From NCBI GenBank assembly GCA_021821185.1, contig JAKACU010000007.1, positions 1 to 36,971 of the forward strand: a DNA stretch of 36,971 bases. The letters run 5' to 3'. A model generated the notes under the pieces. It saw only the letters and a list, made by a program, of their open reading frames with translations. It was not told the DNA's origin and did not search any database. Positions 24,821 through 32,702 of the stretch are shown here, piece after piece. The stretch is from Bacillota bacterium (GTDB lineage: Bacteria > Bacillota > Bacilli > Alicyclobacillales > SLC66). The translations under genes and the position numbers were made by a program. Numbering within the stretch: position 1 is the first letter of the stretch; each line of letters starts with the position of its first letter.

Positions 24821-24848
24821 TCGGCGCAAGTCTTAAGGCTTGCGCCGA
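24821..24848 (+). promoter_or_regulatory. Stem-loop between binding-protein and permease genes
   Basis: TCGGCGCAAG (24821-24830) pairs perfectly with CTTGCGCCGA (24839-24848) around an 8-base loop. Only ATTAAG follows, so it is not a standard terminator. The location suggests protection of the upstream transcript or partial termination, giving more binding protein than permease. Confidence 0.7.
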
Positions 24849-24868
24849 ATTAAGGGAATGAATGTATT

Positions 24869-25789
24869 ATGACGAATAGGGTTGAGGCATCTCCTTTGCG
24901 AAGGCGCAAGCGCATTAGTCGTAGCGCAACTAGCCAAGCGATCGCAGGATACTTGTTTGTCTTGCCCGCATTTGTTTCGTTGGCGGTATTTATAGGGGGT
25001 CCTATTCTTTACTCATTTTATTTGAGCTTTTTCCACTTTTCATATCTGGATCCACAAAATGCAACCTGGGCAGGGTTGGATAATTATCTTCATTTATTTG
25101 TTGATCCCGTATTTTTACAAGCACTAACCAATACGGCGGAATATTCGCTTGGTGTTGTACCTGTTCAAACAGCTATCGCGTTATTGTTAGCGCTAGTCGT
25201 TGATCGTGTGAAGGGAAAATCCCTGTTTCGTGTCATTTACTATCTTCCCACAGTGACGTCGACTGTGGCTGTAGCGGTTATGTTCATTTTTATTTTCAAT
25301 CCAACCGGATTGCTCAATACCATTTTATTGAATTTTGGTATTCATGGTCCCAACTACTTTTTTGACCCCAATTTTGCATTGCCTTCCGTGATGGCTATGG
25401 CAGTGTGGTCTACCGTGGGACAATTCATGATTATTTATTTGGCTGGACTGCAAGATATACCAGAAGAGGTTTATGAAGCAGCTGCTATCGACGGTGCAAA
25501 GGGTTTTGATTTATTGCGTTTTATCACAATTCCTCTGCTGCGAAGAACATCCTTTCTAGTCATTGTGATGGGGATGATTGGAACATTTCAAGTGTTTGAT
25601 AGTGTCTACGTAATCTCTCAAGGCAACGGAGGGCCAATGGGGGCAACCATGACCGTCGTTCTGGATTTGTTCAACAAGGCGTTCAAAGATATGAACATGG
25701 GCTATGCATCAGCTATGGGATTTACCCTATTCGCCATCATTCTCATTTTAACCCTAGTGCAAAATTTGGTATTGGGAAAAGAGGATTAG
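24869..25789 (+). CDS. Sugar ABC transporter permease (MalF-like)
   Basis: Membrane subunit, 306 residues, ATG 24869 with AAGGGAATG upstream. After a basic N-terminus (RRRKRISRSA) come about six helices, the first being GYLFVLPAFVSLAVFIGGP, a typical MalF/UgpA beginning. The cytoplasmic EAA loop is PEEVYEAAAIDGAKGFDLLRFITIPLLRR, recognised by the ATPase. It is followed 6 bases later by the second permease. No ATP-binding gene is present in this locus. In B. subtilis several such importers share the ATPase MsmX, and the same may hold here. Confidence 0.92.
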   Translation: MTNRVEASPLRRRKRISRSATSQAIAGYLFVLPAFVSLAVFIGGPILYSFYLSFFHFSYLDPQNATWAGLDNYLHLFVDPVFLQALTNTAEYSLGVVPVQTAIALLLALVVDRVKGKSLFRVIYYLPTVTSTVAVAVMFIFIFNPTGLLNTILLNFGIHGPNYFFDPNFALPSVMAMAVWSTVGQFMIIYLAGLQDIPEEVYEAAAIDGAKGFDLLRFITIPLLRRTSFLVIVMGMIGTFQVFDSVYVISQGNGGPMGATMTVVLDLFNKAFKDMNMGYASAMGFTLFAIILILTLVQNLVLGKED

Positions 25790-25795
25790 GAGAGT

Positions 25796-26626
25796 ATGAT
25801 GAGAGACAGAAAATCAAAGGTAAGCATCGGGAAGGTTTTCTTTTATGTTGCAGCTATTGCTTATGCTGTCATAGCTTTAGGACCGTTTTTGTGGTCCCTT
25901 TATACATCTCTTAAGCCGACATCACAAGTGTTCAACATGTGGGTGCCTATAAATCAGCTTAATTTTCACAGCTACCAGAACATTCTTACTCAGTTTCCGT
26001 TTGGAAGATGGCTTTTTAATAGTATTGTAGTTGCATTGATCGTAACTGTCGGTAATCTCGTCGTCAATACACTTGCTGGCTATGCGTTTGCACGATTAAA
26101 GTTTCCTTTGCGTGGCCTGATTTTCTACATCTTTTTAGGAATTATGATGATTCCTGGGCAAGTTGTATTAGTTCCTATCTATATGCTGTTAGCTCAATGG
26201 GGGTGGATCAATAGTTTTCAAGGACTTACTATTCCATTTCTGATGAGCCCGTTTATGATTTTTTTAGCACGACAATTCTTTTTAGGTATGCCCAAAGATT
26301 TGGAAGAGGCTGGACGAATCGATGGGTTAACGCATTGGGGTGTTTTTTTTCGAATCTTTTTACCGCTCGCTGGACCTATGTTGTCTGCGCAAACGATTTT
26401 TACCTTTCAAGGTAATTGGAATTCCTTTCTATGGCCCGTTCTGCTCGAAACTCAACAGAATATGTACACTTTGCCAGTTGGACTGAATTCGTTTTACAAT
26501 CAGTACAATGCCTTTTGGAACAGTGTTCTTGCCGGTGATATCATGCTCACGCTTCCGATGATTATTGTATTTGTTGTTTTTCAGCGTCATTTTGTACGAG
26601 GCATTGCAACCACAGGTATCAAGTAG
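25796..26626 (+). CDS. Sugar ABC transporter permease (MalG-like)
   Basis: Second membrane subunit, 276 residues. Two adjacent ATGs (25796 and 25799) follow AGGAGA, and either could be used. It has about six helices, starting with GKVFFYVAAIAYAVIALGPF. The EAA loop is MPKDLEEAGRIDGLTHWGVFFRIFLPL. The C-terminus MIIVFVVFQRHFVRGIATTGIK is characteristic of MalG-type proteins. It pairs with the preceding MalF-like protein to form the pore. It is the last gene of the carbohydrate unit and is followed by hairpins at 26629-26646 and 26694-26729. Confidence 0.92.
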   Translation: MMRDRKSKVSIGKVFFYVAAIAYAVIALGPFLWSLYTSLKPTSQVFNMWVPINQLNFHSYQNILTQFPFGRWLFNSIVVALIVTVGNLVVNTLAGYAFARLKFPLRGLIFYIFLGIMMIPGQVVLVPIYMLLAQWGWINSFQGLTIPFLMSPFMIFLARQFFLGMPKDLEEAGRIDGLTHWGVFFRIFLPLAGPMLSAQTIFTFQGNWNSFLWPVLLETQQNMYTLPVGLNSFYNQYNAFWNSVLAGDIMLTLPMIIVFVVFQRHFVRGIATTGIK

Positions 26627-26693
26627 GACTAGTCTTAATGGACTAGGAGCGAAAAATTACTTGTGTTCCTTTCTAGAATGGGCTTTAATTTTT

Positions 26694-26729
26694 AAGGTCG
26701 CGTAAGATCAGCGGCCTTTCTTTTTTTTG
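26694..26729 (+). terminator. Rho-independent terminator after sugar transporter operon
   Basis: AAGGTCGC pairs with GCGGCCTT (one T-G pair) and is followed by a CTTTTTTTT run. A shorter hairpin, CTAGTC/GACTAG (26629-26646), precedes it. The rest of the 258-base gap (26730-26884) is AT-rich and shows no gene I can support. Confidence 0.85.
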
Positions 26730-26884
26730 TGTAAAGGTCGGAGTAGTGCTTTTCCTAGTCACAGTCAATGAAATTAGTCTAATAGTACTAAAAAATGTGG
26801 TGACGTATGATCTTTCGGTTGGCTGACAAAATAGCATAATAAAGGTGATAGGATTAATTACTGCGATTATCGTAGGTGACGTAA

Positions 26885-28096
26885 ATGATCGGTTCGCGGG
26901 AAGCACCAATTGCGGGAGATACGCTCTGCAAACGCCATGATATCGTGAGGGGTCGCGTGAGGTGCCCGCTTCAGGGTGATGTGGATGTTGAGCTTTGCTT
27001 TTATTGTCCTTTCACGGAAGCCGTTGATATGGACAGCTCAGTTCGCACGATCACTTGTATTCCTGATATGACTATGTCAGCGGAAGATAAAGTTGCCTAT
27101 CAACGGCTTGGTTTGTTGCGTTTGGCACAGACCATTGGCAATGTGAGCCGTGTTTGCCGAGAACGTGGAATTTCTCGCACACAGTTTTACAAATATAGGG
27201 ATCGGTATTTGGCGGAGGGAATTGCTGGTTTGAGGGATAGTCCTATGGTTACTACTCGGAACAAGCAAGTACTCCCTGAGTCAGTAACACAAAGTATTCT
27301 TGATTTAAACCTGGCTCATCCAACTATAGGTTGTGTGCGAGTTGCTGAGATGCTTCAGTCCCATGGCATTGATGTCACACCAGTAACTGTGCAAAGTACG
27401 TTGATGCGGCAGGGTCTTGGTACAAAACAAAAACGCTTGGCACGATTGGAAGAGCTGTACATCACGCAAGGGTATTCACTTTCAGCTGAACAAATGATCG
27501 AGGTGGAACATATAAATCCTTGCTTTCGTGAACGACACTCTGAAAGCAAGTACCCTGGAGAACTTCTGGCACAGGATACGTTATATGTCGGTCAGTTACG
27601 CGGATTGGGCAAGATTTATATGCAAGCTGTTGTTGATACTTTTGGTAGTTATGCTTTTGGATTCTTGCATTCAGGTAAACTTCCTAAGTATGCAGTTACG
27701 GTTTTGCAAAATGATGTACTTAGGTTTTTTAAACATCGAGGGATTGTCATTAAGGCAATTATTACGGATAACGGAAGGGAATATTGCGGTACACAAGCCC
27801 ATCCCTATGAGTACTATCTTGCATTAAACGGTATTGAACATCAAAGGACGCAGGTACACAGCCATCTTATTCATGGTTTTGTTGAGGCATTTAATATTGA
27901 TGTCATTGATGAATTTTTTAAACCTGCCTTTCGCGAGCGAAACTATGACAGCTTGGCATCATTGCAATGGGACTTGGAGCAATGGTTAAGTGGGTATAAC
28001 AACGAACGGGCGCATCCAGGATACCGCAATATGGGAAAGTCACCTATGCAAATGATCTCAGATTACTTGGCGAATCGAAGGATTCAAAGCGTATAG
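26885..28096 (+). CDS. IS481-type DDE integrase with N-terminal Cys/His module, possibly domesticated
   Basis: 403 residues, ATG 26885 after AGGTGA. Residues 1-50 hold Cys15, His18, Cys27, Cys38 and Cys41, a possible zinc site not usual in this family. Next comes a helix-turn-helix (QRLGLLRLAQTIGNVSRVCR, ISRTQFYKYRDRY) and an RNase H-like core: LLAQDTLYVG (first Asp), AIITDNGREYCGTQAHPYEY (second Asp) and HGFVEAFN (Glu). Typical relatives read RxPxTNGFVERFN at the last site. Here the Pro, Thr, Asn and Arg are replaced (VHSHLIHGFVEAFN) although the Glu stays. The downstream gene has its ribosome site directly at the stop codon, leaving no room for a terminal inverted repeat. Inference: an immobile remnant or domesticated gene, possibly acting as a regulator. 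Confidence 0.8.
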   Translation: MIGSREAPIAGDTLCKRHDIVRGRVRCPLQGDVDVELCFYCPFTEAVDMDSSVRTITCIPDMTMSAEDKVAYQRLGLLRLAQTIGNVSRVCRERGISRTQFYKYRDRYLAEGIAGLRDSPMVTTRNKQVLPESVTQSILDLNLAHPTIGCVRVAEMLQSHGIDVTPVTVQSTLMRQGLGTKQKRLARLEELYITQGYSLSAEQMIEVEHINPCFRERHSESKYPGELLAQDTLYVGQLRGLGKIYMQAVVDTFGSYAFGFLHSGKLPKYAVTVLQNDVLRFFKHRGIVIKAIITDNGREYCGTQAHPYEYYLALNGIEHQRTQVHSHLIHGFVEAFNIDVIDEFFKPAFRERNYDSLASLQWDLEQWLSGYNNERAHPGYRNMGKSPMQMISDYLANRRIQSV

Positions 28097-28110
28097 CGGA
28101 GGGATTATGA

Positions 28111-28431
28111 ATGTTGTGGGTTACTGAAATGGCAGCCAATTGGTTTACACGGGAACTTCACCTGCAAAAAGGGCAAGCCATACGGTTTTTTGTACGTTAC
28201 GGTGCGCAACATCAATTTCAAACAGGATATGCGCTTGGTATCACAGTTGAAAAACCACATCATGAAGCGTTGTCCACCGAGGTGGAAGGCATACAGTTTT
28301 TCATTACCGAAGATGATGTATGGTATCTTGACGGTCACTCATTAGTTGTTTCTTGTAGTGGCTTGGAAGATGATATTCGTTACGAATGTTTTGCTGATGA
28401 AAGTTTCTCTGATTTGTTTGCTATCGCTTAA
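28111..28431 (+). CDS. HesB/YneR-like protein
   Basis: 106 residues, ATG 28111. CGGAGGG (28097-28103) touches the stop codon of the preceding integrase gene, so the two are probably cotranscribed. The sequence FTRELHLQKGQAIRFFVRYG, GYALGITVEKP, then GIQFFITEDDVWYLDGHSLVV follows the B. subtilis YneR pattern of the HesB/IscA-like family. The Cys that YneR relatives carry after RYGG is absent (RYGAQHQ), and the remaining Cys residues (VSCSG, YECF) do not form the IscA C-x-C arrangement. Iron-sulfur binding is therefore doubtful. The family's role in Bacillota is unproven. A terminator follows at 28453-28482. Confidence 0.8.
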   Translation: MLWVTEMAANWFTRELHLQKGQAIRFFVRYGAQHQFQTGYALGITVEKPHHEALSTEVEGIQFFITEDDVWYLDGHSLVVSCSGLEDDIRYECFADESFSDLFAIA

Positions 28432-28450
28432 CCCATGCACTAGGCATACC

Positions 28451-30169
28451 TTAAGCGCGTCTTTTTGGGCGCGTTTTTTTGTGCTTAAAGACATTGATAA
28501 CAAGCACGACGCCAAAGAGCAAGGCTACACCGAAAGCCAATTTACTTTGTAAGATAAATTGCGTTTGTTCAAGCCATACGCCAAGCGTCAAACTAACGCT
28601 CATGAGGATGGCAATCATGCCACGAATGATAATGCGTTCTTGACGTTCTAATCGCGCAAGAACAGGCTCGAGCTCAAGTTTAATCAAGAGATCGTTACGG
28701 TTGGCTCGTTGAAGCACTTGTAATAACGTATCAGGTGTCTGAATGGTAGCGAGTACCGTTTGTTCAAGTTGTTTAAGTACCAGGTCAGTTGCTAGCGCTC
28801 CAGCATCGCCAAACAAAGAAGCCGCTAGTTCGCGAATAGGTTTTTTCCAAGCCGCGCGCCATGAACTGTCTTCCTGTTGATGAGTACGTAATAAGGGAAG
28901 CGCTCGGTCTTTAAGCAATGTGATCCAGTCGATATCAGGATACAAACTCGTGATGACTCCGCTTGCCATACCAATGGCGCGCCCAAGAAACATATACCGT
29001 GCTTGAATAGATATAGGTTCATCATGCAAAAAGTGTTGAAAATCCTCCAAAAATTGATCGAGATCTTCGCCTCTTTTAAAGGAAACACCAGATATGCGAT
29101 CGAGCATAAATCCGATAGCCCGCTGTAGGAATTCGCGGTTTGCGTGAGGCTGCAAAAAACCAAGTTCGTCCATGCCCTGCACGACACCCGCAAGGTTTCT
29201 CGTTAAGGCGGCTGTTACAAGTCGTGAGAAGATCGATATGTCCTTTACGTCAATGCTACTCATCATGCCAAAGTCAAGGAAACACACTCTTTCATTCGGA
29301 AGAATCAATAAGTTACCAGGATGCGGATCGACGTGCACAAAACCGTCAATGAGAATTTGTTGCAAATAGGCATCAAGAAGGGTTTTAGCAATGGTTTCTT
29401 GTGTAATATTCCAGGCATCGATTTGCGCCAGATCGGTGACTTTTGCACCTTCAATATATTCCATGACAAGAATGCGTCTCGTGACGTAATTGTCATATAA
29501 GCGGGGAATAACGATGCGATGATCATGAACAAAGTTCTTTTGGAAATGACGCAGGTTATCCGCCTCGATGCGATAATCAAGTTCCTTTTGCACCATGGCA
29601 GAGAATTCATCATACAACCCTTTGCTATTAATTTGTCGCCCTATGCGCGTATAGCGAGCCATAAAGAGGACGACTTTTTTTAATGCCGATAGGTCAATGG
29701 CCGCCAATCTTTCAATGCCAGGACGCAAGATTTTTATGGCGACAATATCACCATTTGGCAAGACACCCTTATGTACTTGTCCTAATGACGCGGCTGCAAG
29801 AGGTTCTTCAGAGACTTCAAGAAATATCGATGCAAGATGGGTGCCTAACTCTTGTTCGATCATCGGCCTAATTTTATGCAGGGAAACCCCGGGAACGGCG
29901 TCTTGAAGTTGCGTTAGTTCCCTTGTAAAGGCGAGTGGCAAAACGTCTGTGCGCGCGCTCAAAAATTGTCCAACTTTGATGATAAGCCCCTGCAAATGAA
30001 ATGCGGCACGGCGGATACGCGCGCCAGTGCGTGCGTATGCCTGTGCCACGACTTGATCACGTTGCGCCCCATCGAGCTTCTCACTAGCTCGACGAATGCG
30101 CCAGTAATCGAACAGCAAGGCTATAGCAAGTCGAAAGATCACCAAGGATCGAAAAAACGATGTGATCAC
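28451..30169 (-). CDS. ABC1/AarF/UbiB atypical kinase-like protein
   Basis: 572 residues. Family motifs are complete: KVGQ at 65-68, the Ala-rich loop AAASLGQVH at 125-133, a Lys in VAIKI (146), the HVDPHPGN block at 279-286 and metal-binding LDFG at 298-301. Two hydrophobic segments at the C-terminus (IIIRGMIAILMSVSLTLGVWL and LAFGVALLFGVVLVINVF) place it on the membrane. In proteobacteria UbiB supports ubiquinone synthesis; Bacillota use menaquinone, so the role here is unknown (lipid or quinone extraction is the leading family idea). The ATG overlaps the stop codon of the small upstream gene as ATGA, suggesting coupled translation. No sequence sign of inactivation. Confidence 0.9.
   Translation of the reverse strand: MITSFFRSLVIFRLAIALLFDYWRIRRASEKLDGAQRDQVVAQAYARTGARIRRAAFHLQGLIIKVGQFLSARTDVLPLAFTRELTQLQDAVPGVSLHKIRPMIEQELGTHLASIFLEVSEEPLAAASLGQVHKGVLPNGDIVAIKILRPGIERLAAIDLSALKKVVLFMARYTRIGRQINSKGLYDEFSAMVQKELDYRIEADNLRHFQKNFVHDHRIVIPRLYDNYVTRRILVMEYIEGAKVTDLAQIDAWNITQETIAKTLLDAYLQQILIDGFVHVDPHPGNLLILPNERVCFLDFGMMSSIDVKDISIFSRLVTAALTRNLAGVVQGMDELGFLQPHANREFLQRAIGFMLDRISGVSFKRGEDLDQFLEDFQHFLHDEPISIQARYMFLGRAIGMASGVITSLYPDIDWITLLKDRALPLLRTHQQEDSSWRAAWKKPIRELAASLFGDAGALATDLVLKQLEQTVLATIQTPDTLLQVLQRANRNDLLIKLELEPVLARLERQERIIIRGMIAILMSVSLTLGVWLEQTQFILQSKLAFGVALLFGVVLVINVFKHKKTRPKRRA
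28453..28482 (+). terminator. Terminator after HesB-like gene
   Basis: AAGCGCG pairs with CGCGTTT (one G-T pair), followed by further Ts. It coincides with the last codons of the convergent ABC1-kinase gene on the minus strand. Confidence 0.65.
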
Positions 30170-30369
30170 ATGGAAGCCCCTTTATCGATGGTTGATGCAT
30201 CCTGTTCATTGCTGAATTCTTCATCGTCATCCCAAACGGCAAACGCCTCTTGCATCTTGTGACGAAATAATTTCCGTTTTGCTTTCCATTCCTTTTTTGT
30301 TGCCTCATCGATAGGTTTTTTCTCTTTAAGCCATTTAACGCCGAGTAACACAAGGATAATTTTTAACAA
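30166..30369 (-). CDS. Small membrane-associated protein coupled to the ABC1-kinase gene
   Basis: About 67 residues from TTG 30369, which lies 9 bases after AGGAGC. ATG 30399 in the same frame has no ribosome site and is less likely. The product begins with a short hydrophobic stretch (LKIILVLLGV), then a strongly basic segment (KEWKAKRKLFRHKM) and an acidic tail (WDDDEEFSNEQD). Its stop overlaps the start of the ABC1-kinase gene by four bases. I do not recognise a family. The overlap suggests that it is made together with the kinase and may be its membrane partner, which is inference. Confidence 0.6.
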   Translation of the reverse strand: MLKIILVLLGVKWLKEKKPIDEATKKEWKAKRKLFRHKMQEAFAVWDDDEEFSNEQDASTIDKGASM

Positions 30370-30489
30370 AGGATGACAGCTCCTACGGTGAAATAGCACT
30401 AATATCCCCTCTTTTCGCCAACTTTAAAATACTTCTTGAACATACGCCACTGATTCTTGTGTGTCAATTGATGTTTAGCTAATATTTCA

Positions 30490-30518
30490 TTGACACTGAA
30501 GCAGACAATCGATACATT
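30490..30518 (+). promoter_or_regulatory. Predicted promoter of the HPr-like gene
   Basis: A perfect -35 TTGACA (30490-30495), a 17-base spacer and TACATT (30513-30518) lie about 50 bases before the TTG start of the HPr-like gene. Confidence 0.55.
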
Positions 30519-30570
30519 AGCGCTAGAATCATGCATACTTTTTACTATATTAATAGGGGAGGAATATGAT

Positions 30571-30822
30571 TTGATAACGAGAGAAGTACAGGTGAAGCTT
30601 GAAGATCATCAGCTAACCGCTGCTATGATCACATCTTTTGTCCAACACGCTACTAGTTTTTCGAGTAGTATACAGATCGGTAAAAATACCAAGATGATTG
30701 ATGGCAAAAGTGTGTTAGGTGTCTTGACTCTGGGTATCAAAAGTGGTGATCATATCATTCTTGAAGCTGATGGTCATGACGAAGAGCAGGCAATTGACAA
30801 GTTATCAACTTTTTTTGCTTAA
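30571..30822 (+). CDS. HPr/Crh-like protein lacking the phospho-histidine
   Basis: 83 residues from TTG 30571, preceded by GGGGAGG at normal spacing. The fold pattern of the phosphocarrier HPr is clear: an N-terminal strand REVQVKL, a helix ending VQHATSF, then DGKSVLGVLTLGI and a final DEEQAIDKLSTFF helix. Aligning to HPr, His15 of the HARPA motif is replaced by Thr16 and Arg17 by Ala, so it cannot relay phosphate in the sugar phosphotransferase system. The regulatory Ser46 is kept (Ser47 in DGKSVLGV). B. subtilis Crh has the same logic (Gln15, Ser46) and acts as CcpA corepressor when phosphorylated by HPr kinase. Inference: a Crh-like regulator. It is monocistronic, with its own promoter and terminator. 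Confidence 0.8.
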   Translation: MITREVQVKLEDHQLTAAMITSFVQHATSFSSSIQIGKNTKMIDGKSVLGVLTLGIKSGDHIILEADGHDEEQAIDKLSTFFA

Positions 30823-30833
30823 CTTGTAGATTT

Positions 30834-30877
30834 CAATGACCGATCTGTGCATATTCATGGATCGGTCATTGTATTGT
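30834..30877 (+). terminator. Terminator after HPr-like gene
   Basis: CAATGACCGATC (30834-30845) pairs perfectly with GATCGGTCATTG (30860-30871). The T-tract is weak (TATTGTT), so termination may be partial before htrA. Confidence 0.65.
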
Positions 30878-30942
30878 TCAGATGTTCTCAAGGTTTATTT
30901 GGCAATATAATAGTGTGCTTATTTTGCTAGGGAGGGACAAAG

Positions 30943-32229
30943 ATGGGATACTATGATGACGGGGAGTTTAAGAGTAGTCGTAGTCCTAAGAAACAATCGC
31001 GAGCCATCTTGCGCCTTGTGGGAGTGGTGGCGGTGGCAGCGCTAGTCGGATCGGGTTCGACCTTGGCTGCTGTGCCATTGCTGATGCAAAATAATGTGAT
31101 ACCTTCAGCGGCGATGTCTGATGCCAATTTGGTCAATGCGACGTATGGAACAAATCAGACGGTGAATGTCACTATAAATGATGCCATTGTTCAGGCTGTA
31201 AAAAAGGCAACTCCTTCGGTTGTTGGAGTTGTTAATTATCAAAACGTTACTAATAATGTCGGAAGTACTTCTTTGCAACAATATGGTGTGGGTTCTGGGG
31301 TGATATTTGACCCGCGCGGATACATTGTAACAAACAATCATGTGGTGCAAGGTGCTACGAAAGTTGAAGTCGTTCTTTATAACAAACACCGCGTATGGGC
31401 AAAAGTGGTTGGAACAGATCCTTACACAGATTTAGCGGTACTTAAAATTCCACAATCCGATATCGCACCGCAGGATGTAGCACAATTCGGTAATTCTGAT
31501 AATTTAGAGGCTGGTGAACCAGCCATTGCAATCGGGAATCCAGCAGGTCTCGATTTTTCCGATACCGTCACAGTTGGAGTTATCAGTGCAACATCTCGTA
31601 CAATGCCTGTTCAAGATGAAGCCACTGGACAAGTGCTCGGGCAGGAGACCGTATTGCAGACTGATGCAGCCATTAATCCTGGAAATAGTGGCGGACCACT
31701 ATTGAATATTCTAGGACAAGTGATCGGCATTAATAGTTCTAAGATTGTTGCTTCCGGTTTTGAAGGTATGGGTTTTTCCATTCCCATCAATGAAGTAAAA
31801 ACGATTACGAGTCAGATCATGGCAACGGGGCATGCTGATCATCCTGCTTTGGGTATTGAAGGAGCATCGTTATCGTCGGTACCGCAGCAAATGCAGCCAA
31901 ATGTGCCAGTAACATACGGTGTTTATGTTTCCAAAGTGGATAGTGCGACGGCAAACGCTTCGGGAATCAAAGCAGGCGATGTCATTGTGGCTATCGATGG
32001 AACGAAAATCACTGGTTTCACGAATTTGCGCAGTGTTTTGTGGCAAAATTACAAGCCAGGGCAAACGGTCACCGTGACCGTGTATCGTAAACAACAGAAG
32101 TTGACTTTCTCATTGCAACTTGGCCTTTTACAGGCCCCGACACAGGCAGTTAATCAAAGCCAGTCATCGGGTGGAAGTATTGCAATTCCTGGTTTTGGTA
32201 GCTCAAGTGGTGGATTTTCTTTCCCATAA
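30943..32229 (+). CDS. htrA: Membrane-anchored HtrA/DegP-like serine protease
   Basis: 428 residues, ATG 30943 after AGGGAGG; TATAAT at 30906-30911 may be its -10 box. A short cytoplasmic N-terminus is followed by one transmembrane helix (about residues 21-48), placing the protease outside. The trypsin-like triad is complete: His133 (VTNNHVVQGA), Asp163 (DPYTDLAVL) and Ser249 (NPGNSGGPL). A single PDZ domain (about residues 300-395) is seen in YVSKVDSATANASGIKAGDV and GQTVTVTVYR. The Ser/Gly-rich tail is unstructured. Known role: quality control of misfolded exported proteins. B. subtilis homologues are CssRS-controlled, but no such regulator is nearby. Confidence 0.94.
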   Translation: MGYYDDGEFKSSRSPKKQSRAILRLVGVVAVAALVGSGSTLAAVPLLMQNNVIPSAAMSDANLVNATYGTNQTVNVTINDAIVQAVKKATPSVVGVVNYQNVTNNVGSTSLQQYGVGSGVIFDPRGYIVTNNHVVQGATKVEVVLYNKHRVWAKVVGTDPYTDLAVLKIPQSDIAPQDVAQFGNSDNLEAGEPAIAIGNPAGLDFSDTVTVGVISATSRTMPVQDEATGQVLGQETVLQTDAAINPGNSGGPLLNILGQVIGINSSKIVASGFEGMGFSIPINEVKTITSQIMATGHADHPALGIEGASLSSVPQQMQPNVPVTYGVYVSKVDSATANASGIKAGDVIVAIDGTKITGFTNLRSVLWQNYKPGQTVTVTVYRKQQKLTFSLQLGLLQAPTQAVNQSQSSGGSIAIPGFGSSSGGFSFP

Positions 32230-32247
32230 AGGAATGGAATCACATGC

Positions 32248-32291
32248 AAGTTGCCCCCTCTCGCAAAAAGTAGAGAGGGGGCAACTTTTTT
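32248..32291. terminator. Bidirectional terminator between htrA and the Lin0512 gene
   Basis: A 15-bp perfect stem, AAGTTGCCCCCTCTC (32248-32262) with GAGAGGGGGCAACTT (32273-32287), ends in TTTTTT on the plus strand. It lies between convergent genes and could also limit minus-strand transcription. Confidence 0.9.
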
Positions 32292-32649
32292 AGTACCCGA
32301 CTGTGACGACGGCTATAACGATGATCATCTCATCTGTCTTGTCGCCTTGTTCAGGCAGCACAATGCCACTTGATGCTTTGAATCCGCCTTCGACAATCTC
32401 GATGTCAATCTTTCCATACGGCAATTCAGCCTTAACTTGTTCCACATCGACATTGTTTTGTTCTATCGGGACGGCAAGTGATACATGCACGCGCATTTCA
32501 TGTAAATCACCATTAGGTAAAAACGTGCCGATGCCAGGCATGCTGTTGTGGCCAATAGCATTTCGAATGGCACGTGTACAAGCTACAGTGACATCTTGAC
32601 CATGCAGATCAATACCCATACCGACTTCGATAAAAGCAGCTTGTTTCAT
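32290..32649 (-). CDS. Lin0512-family protein (function unknown)
   Basis: 119 residues, ATG 32649 after AAAGAGGTGAC. The beginning AAFIEVGMGIDLHGQDVTVACT followed by RAIRNAIGHNSMPGI matches the conserved Lin0512 hypothetical family as I remember it. A later LHEMRVHVSLAVP and a Gly-rich GGFKASSGI segment also fit. It has no signal peptide or membrane helix, so it is cytoplasmic. The family resembles small oligomeric ring proteins, but its reaction is not known. The gene is convergent with htrA and divergent from the Lrp regulator, with about 130 bases between the two divergent starts. Confidence 0.72.
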   Translation of the reverse strand: MKQAAFIEVGMGIDLHGQDVTVACTRAIRNAIGHNSMPGIGTFLPNGDLHEMRVHVSLAVPIEQNNVDVEQVKAELPYGKIDIEIVEGGFKASSGIVLPEQGDKTDEMIIVIAVVTVGY

Positions 32650-32690
32650 GTTGTCACCTCTTTTTATCCATCATCATGATACAACATATC

Positions 32691-32702
32691 CTTGCATGCA
32701 AG
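32691..32702. promoter_or_regulatory. Palindrome upstream of the Lrp-family gene
   Basis: CTTGCATGCAAG is a perfect 12-base palindrome, 21 bases before a TATAAT at 32724-32729. The position fits an operator for the Lrp-family regulator encoded 76 bases downstream, possibly also affecting the divergent Lin0512 gene. Confidence 0.35.

Noticed and set aside
26730..26884. Possible terminal inverted repeat of an insertion sequence upstream of the integrase gene
   Set aside because: No repeat matching the sequence after the integrase stop could be found by eye, and there is no space for one at that end.
30490..30570. Upstream extension of the HPr-like frame
   Set aside because: This stretch contains the predicted promoter; the HPr fold begins at the TTG with a good ribosome site.
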